From the NCBI GenBank assembly GCA_020061685.1, contig JAGUXU010000053.1, positions 1 to 7,773 on the forward strand: 7,773 bases of DNA, in the 5' to 3' direction. The translations under genes were made by a program, and so were the position numbers. Numbering within the stretch: position 1 is the first letter of the stretch; each line of letters starts with the position of its first letter. The notes below the pieces were generated by a model. It saw nothing but the letters and a program-made list of their open reading frames with translations. It was not told the DNA's origin and ran no database searches. This document shows, piece after piece, positions 1 to 6,169 of this stretch. The DNA comes from Candidatus Omnitrophota bacterium. GTDB lineage: Bacteria; Omnitrophota; Gorgyraeia; Pluralincolimonadales; Pluralincolimonadaceae.

Positions 1-799
1 GAAGGCGCATATCCGTAATGGACAACTGCGCTATCACCGAGCCGTCCACATATTCCACCATTGAATGGATTATCGCTTCGGGATGAATAAGCACATCTAT
101 CTTATCGACCCCGACGCCGAAGAGCCATTTCGCTTCTATTATCTCAAGCCCCTTGTTCATAAGTGTGGCGGAATCGACCGATATCTTCTTCCCCATCTTC
201 CATCTCGGATGGTTTATGACCTCTTCCGGAGACAATCCCCCGAACTTCTTGACGCTGATATTCCGCAAGGGCCCTCCCGAACCGGTAAGGTATATCTTCT
301 TGAGGTCCGCGCGCCTGTGGCCGTTTAAGCATTGGAATATCGCGCTGTGTTCGGAATCAACAGGGATTATCTTCGTCCCTTTCTTTTTTGCGCGGGCGGT
401 TATTATGCCGCCGGCCATGACGAGCGGCTCCTTGTTGGCGAGCGCCACGGTCTTCCCTTGTTCTATGGCGGCAAGAGTAGGTATAAGCCCGGCTGAGCCG
501 GCTATCGCCACAAGGGTTATGTCTGCGCTGTCATATCGCGCCGCTTCCTCTACGCCCGAACAACCGCAGGTGATCTTTATGCCCGAACCCGAAAGCGCCC
601 TCTTTAACTCGCTGAATTTAGACCCGTCGCAGACCGCCACGAACTTGGGACGAAATTTCTTTGCCTGACGCGCCAGCAATTCCACATTTGAATACGAGGC
701 GAGCGCCGCGACCGAAAATTCGCGGGGGTGCCGCGCTATGACGTCAAGGGCGTTCGTGCCGATAGAACCGGTAGAGCCTAATATCGTTATCTTTTTCAT
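1..799 (-). CDS. dxr: 1-deoxy-D-xylulose 5-phosphate reductoisomerase (Dxr/IspC), C-terminus cut by window edge
   Basis: Converts 1-deoxy-D-xylulose 5-phosphate to 2-C-methyl-D-erythritol 4-phosphate with NADPH, the committed step of the MEP isoprenoid pathway, in the cytosol. I translated 266 codons without a stop or frameshift; family members are about 380-400 residues, so roughly the last third is missing. The N-terminus carries the NADPH-binding loop GSTGSIG (residues 8-14), and ANKEP follows further on. The metal-binding pair is in VDSEHSAIFQ (D148, E150), followed by LTGSGGP, NHPRWKMGKKISVDSATLMNKGLE (third metal ligand E219) and HPEAIIHSMVEYVDGSVIAQ. The loop between FQCL and LTGSGG is about ten residues shorter than in E. 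coli Dxr. The ATG at 799 overlaps the cdsA stop by 4 nt (ATGA), and no strong Shine-Dalgarno precedes it, which suggests translational coupling. Identity is very secure. Confidence 0.97.
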   Translation of the reverse strand, partial: MKKITILGSTGSIGTNALDVIARHPREFSVAALASYSNVELLARQAKKFRPKFVAVCDGSKFSELKRALSGSGIKITCGCSGVEEAARYDSADITLVAIAGSAGLIPTLAAIEQGKTVALANKEPLVMAGGIITARAKKKGTKIIPVDSEHSAIFQCLNGHRRADLKKIYLTGSGGPLRNISVKKFGGLSPEEVINHPRWKMGKKISVDSATLMNKGLEIIEAKWLFGVGVDKIDVLIHPEAIIHSMVEYVDGSVIAQLSITDMRL

Positions 800-1629
800 A
801 TGAGAAATTTCTTAACGTAAAAATAAAGTGTGGGGGCGGTAAATAGTATGCTGTCTATCAGGTCCAATATCCCGCCGAGGCTCGGGATCAGGTTCGCGGA
901 ATCCTTTACCTGACAATCCCGTTTGATAAGCGACTCGGAGAGGTCCCCGACCTGCGCCAGGATCCCTAATAAGCACCCCAGGATGACCAGATGTAATACC
1001 GGCACAGCCGGCAGGTAATATTTGCTCAATACGGCGAAGGCCACGCTGAATATAAACCCGCCTATCGCTCCCTCCACCGATTTCTTCGGGCTTATGCGCG
1101 GGATGAGATGGTGTTTTCCGAAAGCGGTGCCGATAAAATAGGCGCCGATGTCTCCGGATTTCGTGACCAAGAGCAGGAAAGCGACGAGCAGGGCTCCCGA
1201 CGGTAAATACGGCTCGGAGATGAGCTTCAATTTCATCAGAAAACTGAACGTCCAGCTTATATAGAGGATGCCGAATATGGTCGTGGAGACACCCACTATC
1301 GCCTGATTGCTTTCCTTACGGGTGAATTGTAATATAAATATCGTAAGCAGGACCGCGATTATGAACAGGAGTTCCCAGCCCTTAGTGGGCTCGAAGGAAA
1401 AGAATATGGAAAGCGGCACGACGATGCCTATCGCGATGCCGCTTACCTTGAAGATGGGCACGCCCTTCTTCTCCACAAGCGAGTAAAATTCATATAACGC
1501 CGCGGCAATCATCGCCGTCAGCACAAGGCAGAAGAACCAGTTGGGAAAGATAAATATGGTAAATACGACGAAGGCGATCAGGACCAAGGACCATATAAAC
1601 CTCGGGATAAGATTATTATTTTCCATCAT
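796..1629 (-). CDS. cdsA: Phosphatidate cytidylyltransferase (CDP-diacylglycerol synthase)
   Basis: Integral inner-membrane enzyme that makes CDP-diacylglycerol from CTP and phosphatidic acid, feeding phospholipid synthesis. The 277-residue protein is mostly hydrophobic, with several membrane segments (about 10-48, 62-80, 86-101, 112-132, 145-156, 185-203, 208-226). It carries the family core TKSGDIGAYFIGTAFGK (156-172), SPKKSVEG (180-187) and the C-terminal signature beginning SESLIKRDCQVKDS (231-244). The signature ends PSLGGILDLID (249-259) where the classic pattern has PGHGGxxDRxD, so the usual His and Arg are both Leu. The flanking KR, KD, GG and two Asp residues are kept, so I infer it is active. 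Two ATGs occur in tandem; the first (1629) overlaps the uppS stop by 4 nt and is preferred. It sits between uppS and dxr, as in many bacteria. The alternative, a paralogous CTP transferase, is unlikely. Confidence 0.95.
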   Translation of the reverse strand: MMENNNLIPRFIWSLVLIAFVVFTIFIFPNWFFCLVLTAMIAAALYEFYSLVEKKGVPIFKVSGIAIGIVVPLSIFFSFEPTKGWELLFIIAVLLTIFILQFTRKESNQAIVGVSTTIFGILYISWTFSFLMKLKLISEPYLPSGALLVAFLLLVTKSGDIGAYFIGTAFGKHHLIPRISPKKSVEGAIGGFIFSVAFAVLSKYYLPAVPVLHLVILGCLLGILAQVGDLSESLIKRDCQVKDSANLIPSLGGILDLIDSILFTAPTLYFYVKKFLI

Positions 1630-2333
1630 GCCCCAAACCTTCTCTCCCTTTTCTGGTAGGCGGCTATCGCCTCCTCAAGGTCCTTCCTCCCGAAATCCGG
1701 CCACAGTTTAGGCGTGATATAAATCTCCGAATACGATATCTGCCACAGGAGGAAATTGGATATCCGCATCTCGCCCGAGGTGCGGATCAGGAGGTCCGGG
1801 TCGGGTTGGCCTTTGGTATACAAAAGCTCATTGAACGATTCTTCATCCAGATCGTTTATCTCGCGCCTGCCTGACTTGACCTGCGAGGCGAACTTCTTCG
1901 CGGCGTCCACTATCTCGCTCCTGCCGCTGTAATTAAGGGCGACGTTCAGGACCATAGAGCCGCAACCCTTCGTCTTGTCTATCGCCTTCCTCAATTTCGG
2001 CTGCACGTAATCGGGAAGGCCGCCCATCCGCCCTATGACGTTCAATCTTATGTCGTTCTTGACGAACGAAGCCAGTTCCTTGTCTATATACTCGTTAAGG
2101 AAACCCATCAGCGTCTCGACTTCCTCCTTCGGCCTCTTCCAGTTCTCGATAGAGAAGGCGTAAAGCGTCACATACTTTATCCCGAGTTCCCGGCACGCCT
2201 TTATCACCTCTTTGACCGCCTTGATGCCGGCTTGATGGCCCATAATACGGGGAAGGCCGCGCAGTTTCGCCCACCTGCCGTTCCCGTCCATTATTATCGC
2301 TATATGTTGGGGAAGATTATTCCGGTCGAGCAT
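1626..2333 (-). CDS. uppS: Undecaprenyl diphosphate synthase (cis-prenyltransferase)
   Basis: Condenses farnesyl diphosphate with isopentenyl diphosphates to give the C55 lipid carrier used for peptidoglycan and surface polysaccharides; it acts at the cytosolic face of the membrane. Length is 235 residues, normal for the family. Visible motifs in order are HIAIIMDGNGRWA (10-22, catalytic Asp D16), GHQAG (32-36), YAFSIENWKRP (58-68), LNYSGRSEI (133-141), DLLIRTSGEMRISNFLLWQ (180-198) and YSEIY (201-205). These are the conserved regions I-V of cis-prenyltransferases, including the Arg/Ser diphosphate-binding residues. The start at 2333 is 1 nt after the stop of the GH57 gene, and no clear Shine-Dalgarno precedes it, so translation is probably coupled to the upstream gene. 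Its stop overlaps the cdsA start (ATGA). The usual upstream neighbours in bacteria (pyrH, frr) are absent here, replaced by glucan genes. Confidence 0.97.
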   Translation of the reverse strand: MLDRNNLPQHIAIIMDGNGRWAKLRGLPRIMGHQAGIKAVKEVIKACRELGIKYVTLYAFSIENWKRPKEEVETLMGFLNEYIDKELASFVKNDIRLNVIGRMGGLPDYVQPKLRKAIDKTKGCGSMVLNVALNYSGRSEIVDAAKKFASQVKSGRREINDLDEESFNELLYTKGQPDPDLLIRTSGEMRISNFLLWQISYSEIYITPKLWPDFGRKDLEEAIAAYQKRERRFGA

Positions 2334-2334
2334 A

Positions 2335-3915
2335 TCAGGTATGGGCTCTGTAATCTATCTCGGGGAAGATATTATCCTTCCACTCGATATCCGCAAGCCA
2401 GCCCTCGTCTATGCGGTTTGATTTTATGTCCTCGTAGAGCCGGGTGAACCTAAGGATGTGGTCCTTGGTCCTCTTGACGGCATATTGGACGACCGTGCCT
2501 GTCTTCATTATGAACGCCCAGTCGCTGGACTGCGCCAGTAATAATTCCCGCAGCGCCTGATTTAAGGCGCGGCGCAGCAATCCGTCGGCGTTGGGATAGC
2601 TATCGGCGAGTTCCGTCATCCTCTCGGATGCCTTGTGAAGATGCCTGTATATCCAGTCGTTTGAGCCGTCGAGCCAGTGTTCGCAATAGCCCTTGTATCC
2701 CCAGCTGGACATCGAGGGCGTGGCCACCTGGTTCGTGGGGTTCTGCGCGAGATATTCCGAGGGCGTTATCGGCCTTACCGTCTTCTGGTCGTAGTGCAGT
2801 TTCCTGAAGAGGTAATCCAGGAACATCGGCCCTTCATACCACCAATGGCCGTACAGTTCGGCGTCATAGGGCGCGACTATTATCGGCTTCTTCTTCATTA
2901 TATCAAAGAGGTATTCGGCCTGTCTTTCCCTGTTGAACATAAAATTTCCGGCGTGGGAAGCCGCCCTCTCGCGCGCCCAATCCGGATTATACGGTTCTTT
3001 ATGATCGGTCCTTCCGGTTATCCTGTAATACTTTATGCCCGTATTCATCCTTATGCCGTCCTTGTGGATATAGGGCTTTATATATTCAAAATCCAGGTCA
3101 AAACCGACATCACGGTAGAACTCGCGGTAATTGTAATCGCCGGGGTATCCCTCTATCGCGCTCCACACCTGTTTGGACGAATCAAAATCTCTTCCGAAGG
3201 CGGCGACCCCTGACTTGCAATATATGGGGGCATAGACGCCGTATTTCGGGCGCGGGCTCGCGTGCAGAATGCCGTGGGTATCGACGAAGAAGAATTTGAT
3301 GCCCGCATCTTTGAGATACCGGTCCACTCCCGGATAATAACCGCACTCGGCAAGCCATATGCCGCGGGGACGCCTTCCGAAATGTTTCTCGTAGTTATTG
3401 GCCCCCACCTCGACCTGCGCGCGGACAGATTTAGGGCAGGTCTCCATGAGCGGAAGGAAGCCGTGAGTGGCGTTGCAGGTTATGATCTCAAGTTTTCCCA
3501 TATCCTGAAATTCCCTGAAGGCGGTCAGGATGTTCTTCTTGTATGTCTCGATGAAGATATGGCGCGTCTCGTTGAATTTTGATTGATACATAAGGGCGAG
3601 GTTATTGAACGCCGGCTCCCATCTGGTCCGCTCAACCTCTTTATTCGAGAGTTCGATCAGCGTGTCCAGATGCTTTATGTACCTGTCCTGAAGAAGCGGG
3701 TCCGCGAGCATGGAACATAAGGAAGGCGTTATGGTCATCGTGATGCGGAAATCCACGCCGTCCCTTATAAGCCCGTTATAGACGTTTATGAGCGGGATAT
3801 ATGTCTCGGTGATGGCTTCATACAGCCAATCCTCTTCCATGAAGTCCTCGTATTCCGGATGGCGAACATACGGAAGATGGCTGTGCAGGACGATAGAGAG
3901 GTAGCCTTTTTCCAT
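2335..3915 (-). CDS. GH57-family 1,4-alpha-glucan branching enzyme
   Basis: Predicted to cleave alpha-1,4-glucan chains and rejoin them as alpha-1,6 branches, acting on glycogen-like storage glucan in the cytosol (no signal peptide). At 526 residues it matches GH57 branching enzymes of the Thermus thermophilus and Thermococcus kodakarensis TK1436 type. GH57 conserved regions are visible: HSHLPYVRHP (11-20); GIWLAECGYYPG (185-196) with the nucleophile Glu at E190; APYDAELYGHWWYEGP (348-363) with the acid/base Asp at D351; and MSSWGYKGYCEHW (402-414). The segment GYPGDYNYREFYRDVGFD (256-273) is also typical of the branching-enzyme subgroup. Residues from about 420 form the helical DUF1957 region. 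Its start shares one base with the upstream DUF4912 stop (TAATG). Family members differ in branching versus hydrolytic activity, so activity is inferred; membership of the family is seen directly. GH57 alpha-amylase or 4-alpha-glucanotransferase are weaker alternatives. Confidence 0.92.
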   Translation of the reverse strand: MEKGYLSIVLHSHLPYVRHPEYEDFMEEDWLYEAITETYIPLINVYNGLIRDGVDFRITMTITPSLCSMLADPLLQDRYIKHLDTLIELSNKEVERTRWEPAFNNLALMYQSKFNETRHIFIETYKKNILTAFREFQDMGKLEIITCNATHGFLPLMETCPKSVRAQVEVGANNYEKHFGRRPRGIWLAECGYYPGVDRYLKDAGIKFFFVDTHGILHASPRPKYGVYAPIYCKSGVAAFGRDFDSSKQVWSAIEGYPGDYNYREFYRDVGFDLDFEYIKPYIHKDGIRMNTGIKYYRITGRTDHKEPYNPDWARERAASHAGNFMFNRERQAEYLFDIMKKKPIIVAPYDAELYGHWWYEGPMFLDYLFRKLHYDQKTVRPITPSEYLAQNPTNQVATPSMSSWGYKGYCEHWLDGSNDWIYRHLHKASERMTELADSYPNADGLLRRALNQALRELLLAQSSDWAFIMKTGTVVQYAVKRTKDHILRFTRLYEDIKSNRIDEGWLADIEWKDNIFPEIDYRAHT

Positions 3916-4943
3916 TATTTTGTGTATTTCTTCACGATGGGCGTTATTGTGCGTTCTTCCTCTTTATCGGCGGATACCCCTTTTACCGGGATGACCTGTT
4001 CTCCGTCGGGAAGCGCGAACCGGAGGCTGAACGTGCCGTCGCGATTAAGTTTTATCGGCCTGCCCTGGACCGTAACGGACGCGTCGGGTTCGGTCGCGCC
4101 GTATAATACGAGCTCTGTGTTTACAACCATCCAGAAACCGCGGTATTTGGCGGGGCGCACGAATGAACTGACGGCGCCCGAGGATAACTCCTTCTCCAGC
4201 CGTTCTTTCAATATCTTTCTTATCTGCGCCTTGCCCGGAGAGGCGCCGGCAAACCCGCCCCACAGGCCGTATAACTTCAGAAAATCCTCCTCTATGGACA
4301 TCCACTCTTCGTCGATGACATCCGAGGCGGTATCCCGCGGAGTGCCGACTACGTTCGAACGGGCTATAACGATAAATTTCCCGTCCGGGGTTATCACCCC
4401 TAAGTCCACGCACCACGACCTGTTGGCTTCTCCCACGCGGATATACCAATTACCCGCTTCCGGCGTTATATCTATGTCGAAGTGTTTATGCGCGTTGGTG
4501 CCGTTGAATTCTATATCGGTGACATCATAGACCCTTAGGACTTTCCTTAATCCGTCCCATCCGGCATGCGCCTCGCGCTCGATGTCCATCCTTCTTGCGT
4601 CGGTGATCTCCCAATAGGCGAATATCCAATGTGAATCCCGCGTCATAAGGACTATCCTTGTATCGCCGTAAGAGGAAGGAAGCTCCTCTCTTTCCCATTG
4701 CCTCGGCGGCATATAAGCGCTCGGCCGCGGATAATATTTCGCCTCTTCGGCTTTGTGCCGCTGCGCCTCTACGACAGCCCCTGTCCCCATCAATTCCGGG
4801 ACCGCTTTCGGGCGCCTGACTTTCCTTACGGCGCGCCTCGCGGCCGCTTTTACTCTTCTTCTCTTCGGAACGGCCTTCTTTACCGGCTTCTTCCTGGGCG
4901 CCTTTGCTCCGGCCTTCCCTGCCTGCTTGATCTTTCTTCTCAT
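3915..4943 (-). CDS. DUF4912 domain protein with a strongly basic N-terminal tail
   Basis: Function is not established. The 342-residue protein has three parts. Residues 1-46 are a Lys/Arg/Ala/Pro tail (23 of 46 residues basic) resembling histone-H1-like bacterial tails. Residues about 70-215 match my memory of DUF4912: YYPRPSAYMPPRQWE, then DTRIVLMTRDSHWIFAYWEI (94-113), a predicted beta-sandwich ending near GNWYIRVGEANRSWCVDLGV (164-183). A C-terminal module (about 272-337: LVLYGATEPDASVTV, then RDGTFSLRFALPDG) looks like an Ig-like or glucodextranase-B-like beta domain. DUF4912 genes often neighbour GH57 branching enzymes in established genomes, which fits here and suggests a role in glucan binding or metabolism. 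There is no signal peptide. An AAGGAG Shine-Dalgarno 7 nt before the ATG supports this start and hence the tail. This is the first gene after a hairpin terminator candidate. Confidence 0.85.
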   Translation of the reverse strand: MRRKIKQAGKAGAKAPRKKPVKKAVPKRRRVKAAARRAVRKVRRPKAVPELMGTGAVVEAQRHKAEEAKYYPRPSAYMPPRQWEREELPSSYGDTRIVLMTRDSHWIFAYWEITDARRMDIEREAHAGWDGLRKVLRVYDVTDIEFNGTNAHKHFDIDITPEAGNWYIRVGEANRSWCVDLGVITPDGKFIVIARSNVVGTPRDTASDVIDEEWMSIEEDFLKLYGLWGGFAGASPGKAQIRKILKERLEKELSSGAVSSFVRPAKYRGFWMVVNTELVLYGATEPDASVTVQGRPIKLNRDGTFSLRFALPDGEQVIPVKGVSADKEEERTITPIVKKYTK

Positions 4944-4950
4944 CGTATCA

Positions 4951-4956
4951 CTCCTT
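4951..4956 (-). promoter_or_regulatory. Shine-Dalgarno site of the DUF4912 gene
   Basis: On the minus strand this reads AAGGAG, 7 nt upstream of the ATG at 4943. It fixes the long start and therefore shows that the basic N-terminal tail is translated. It is the only strong ribosome site for the five-gene string; the four downstream genes begin at overlaps or a 1-nt gap. Confidence 0.8.
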
Positions 4957-4965
4957 TTAAGAAGG

Positions 4966-4996
4966 AAACGCCGCCTCTTTGGAGCAGGCGGCGTTT
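4966..4996 (-). terminator. Probable rho-independent terminator (possibly leaky) after the OmpA lipoprotein gene
   Basis: A perfect 11-bp inverted repeat (AAACGCCGCCT at one arm, AGGCGGCGTTT at the other, 4966-4976 and 4986-4996) encloses a 9-nt loop. Read on the minus strand, the stem ends in UUU and continues CCUUCUU, a U-rich but interrupted tract. It lies 26 nt past the OmpA stop and 22 nt before the DUF4912 start, so it separates two co-directional gene groups. The imperfect U-tract suggests incomplete termination, so it may set the ratio between the groups rather than fully separate them. Confidence 0.65.
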
Positions 4997-5022
4997 GAGA
5001 AACATCGTTGAAGAGGAAATCT

Positions 5023-5694
5023 CTATTTTATGTACCCAGAGTCCTTCTCATGTTCTCTTAAGAATTCCGCCTCTGCCTTAGACATCTTGGGCAAGATTAT
5101 GATCTCCACCCTTCTGTTCTTCTGCCTTCCATCCTTGGTATCATTGGAATCGACCGGGCGGTATTCGCCGTATCCTGTCGCCTGCATCCTCTTCGGCGCG
5201 GTCCCTTTGCTTTCCAGATAATGCAATACGGAGGTGGCCCTCGACGTCGATAACTCCCAGTTGGACTTCCATCCCGATTTCTTTATTGGCTCATTATCGG
5301 TGTGGCCTTCGATGGCGATATTCTTGTCCGCGACCCTCTCATTGATTACCTTCGCAACTTTATCAAGGACCTCGTCCGCCTCCGGCCTTATCTTCGATTT
5401 TCCGGAATCAAAGAGGACTTCCGAGATGAAAGTCACGACAACACCTCTCTCATCCATCCCGACAGAAACGCCTGCTGTCCCCCTTAATCTTTTCTCGAGC
5501 TCGGCCTTCGCGGCTTCAAGCTCTCTCCTATCCTGGCTTCTCAATAATTTAAGCCGCTCTACCTCGGCGCTTAAGTCCTCTATCTTCTTCATGTCGTTCG
5601 GACTGCGTTTATAAAAACCTACGGCGCAACCCGAGATAACAAACACTGATACTAAAATCGTAGCCAATATCCTTATCTTTGAGATATTCATCAT
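5023..5694 (-). CDS. OmpA/MotB-family peptidoglycan-associated lipoprotein
   Basis: Predicted outer-membrane (or membrane-anchored periplasmic) lipoprotein that tethers the envelope to peptidoglycan. From the chosen start it is 223 residues: a signal peptide with lipobox ISGC (20-23, lipidated Cys23), a charged heptad-like coiled-coil stretch (about 34-71), then an OmpA C-terminal domain (about 86-202). The domain has FDSGKSKIRPEA (95-106), EGHTDNEP (129-136) and NWELSTSRA (145-153). D133 and R152 correspond to the diaminopimelate-binding pair of the family. Their 19-residue spacing, with a GWKSNWELS insert, is closer to MotB than to classical OmpA. A longer reading frame opens at 5754, but AGGAGG at 5704-5709 sits 9 nt from the ATG at 5694, which also puts the lipobox at a normal depth. 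The start overlaps the preceding stop by 4 nt. No motA-like gene is adjacent, so a flagellar stator role is unlikely. Confidence 0.9.
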   Translation of the reverse strand: MMNISKIRILATILVSVFVISGCAVGFYKRSPNDMKKIEDLSAEVERLKLLRSQDRRELEAAKAELEKRLRGTAGVSVGMDERGVVVTFISEVLFDSGKSKIRPEADEVLDKVAKVINERVADKNIAIEGHTDNEPIKKSGWKSNWELSTSRATSVLHYLESKGTAPKRMQATGYGEYRPVDSNDTKDGRQKNRRVEIIILPKMSKAEAEFLREHEKDSGYIK

Positions 5695-6146
5695 CTTGAC
5701 TTGCCTCCTTTCTCGTAATTTTCCCGCAATATATATGCGTTCAATTTGGCCCACGTCTTGGGGCCGACTTTCCCGTCGGCCTTAAGTCCGTTTGCCGCCT
5801 GAAAATCCTTTACGGCCTTCCTGGTCTTAGCGCCGATCTTTCCGTCTATGGGGCCGGGGTCATAACCCGCGTTCTTCAGGGCGGTCTGTATCTGCCTGTT
5901 CTTCGTCGCCTCATCCGGCGCCAGTTGGACCGATACTTCCTGCGGTTTCTTCTCCTTCATCTCTTCGTTGATCGGCGACGTGGGCAGCAGTTCTTCAGGT
6001 TTTATCAATTCCACTTCGGGCTGATTCGCCTCCAAGGACGGCGGCTGCTGGGCCGGCCTCACTTTCCTTCCCATAGCCATGACAGAAGCGGATATCGAGA
6101 CCAAAAAGAACAAAACGCACAAAACACCGACTACTCTACTGACCAT
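5691..6146 (-). CDS. Exported protein with a single PG_binding_1 (peptidoglycan-binding) domain
   Basis: Short predicted periplasmic protein of 151 residues. It opens with a signal sequence (hydrophobic core about 4-20, likely cleavage after SVMA near residue 24). A Pro/Glu/Gln-rich linker (about 29-80) follows, then one PG_binding_1 repeat (about 82-137): NRQIQTALKNAGYDPGPIDG, then KTRKAVKDFQAANGLKADGKVG and KTWAKL, the usual three-helix pattern with two DG turns. No catalytic domain is attached, so it probably binds the wall or recruits a partner rather than cutting peptidoglycan. The frame is open back to 6230, but AAGGAG at 6154-6159 lies 7 nt before the ATG at 6146, and only this start puts the signal peptide at the N-terminus. 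It lies 23 nt after the upstream gene and overlaps the OmpA-type lipoprotein start by 4 nt, implying joint expression and a shared envelope role. Confidence 0.87.
   Translation of the reverse strand: MVSRVVGVLCVLFFLVSISASVMAMGRKVRPAQQPPSLEANQPEVELIKPEELLPTSPINEEMKEKKPQEVSVQLAPDEATKNRQIQTALKNAGYDPGPIDGKIGAKTRKAVKDFQAANGLKADGKVGPKTWAKLNAYILRENYEKGGKSR
5704..5709 (-). promoter_or_regulatory. Shine-Dalgarno site deciding the OmpA lipoprotein start
   Basis: The minus strand reads AGGAGG here, 9 nt before the ATG at 5694 and 12 nt before a second in-frame ATG at 5691. It lies inside the 3' end of the peptidoglycan-binding gene and argues against the longer start at 5754. Confidence 0.8.
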
Positions 6147-6153
6147 CGATCTT

Positions 6154-6159
6154 CTCCTT
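6154..6159 (-). promoter_or_regulatory. Shine-Dalgarno site deciding the PG-binding protein start
   Basis: AAGGAG on the minus strand, 7 nt before the ATG at 6146 and in the 23-nt gap after the preceding stop. It excludes the 28-residue upstream extension that overlaps the previous gene. Confidence 0.78.
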
Positions 6160-6169
6160 TTTAAATTAT

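Noticed and set aside
153..668. 171-residue open frame on the plus strand
   Set aside because: It is the antisense shadow of dxr, which translates without interruption on the other strand with all catalytic motifs.
3859..4530. 223-residue open frame on the plus strand spanning the GH57/DUF4912 junction
   Set aside because: Antisense to two well-supported genes, low-complexity Ser/Pro-rich product, no ribosome site or recognisable domain.
5025..5052. Possible promoter for the DUF4912 operon: TAAAAT at 5025-5030 on the minus strand
   Set aside because: The -10 is reasonable, but no hexamer at 16-18 nt upstream resembles TTGACA (CATGAG, ACATGA).
5234..5614. 126-residue plus-strand frame opposite the OmpA lipoprotein gene
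   Set aside because: Shadow of the OmpA domain coding strand; its hydrophobic, serine-rich content is what reverse-complemented charged codons produce.
5695..5754. 20-residue N-terminal extension of the OmpA lipoprotein
   Set aside because: It would bury the signal peptide and lipobox, and the strong AGGAGG lies inside it, correctly spaced for the ATG at 5694.
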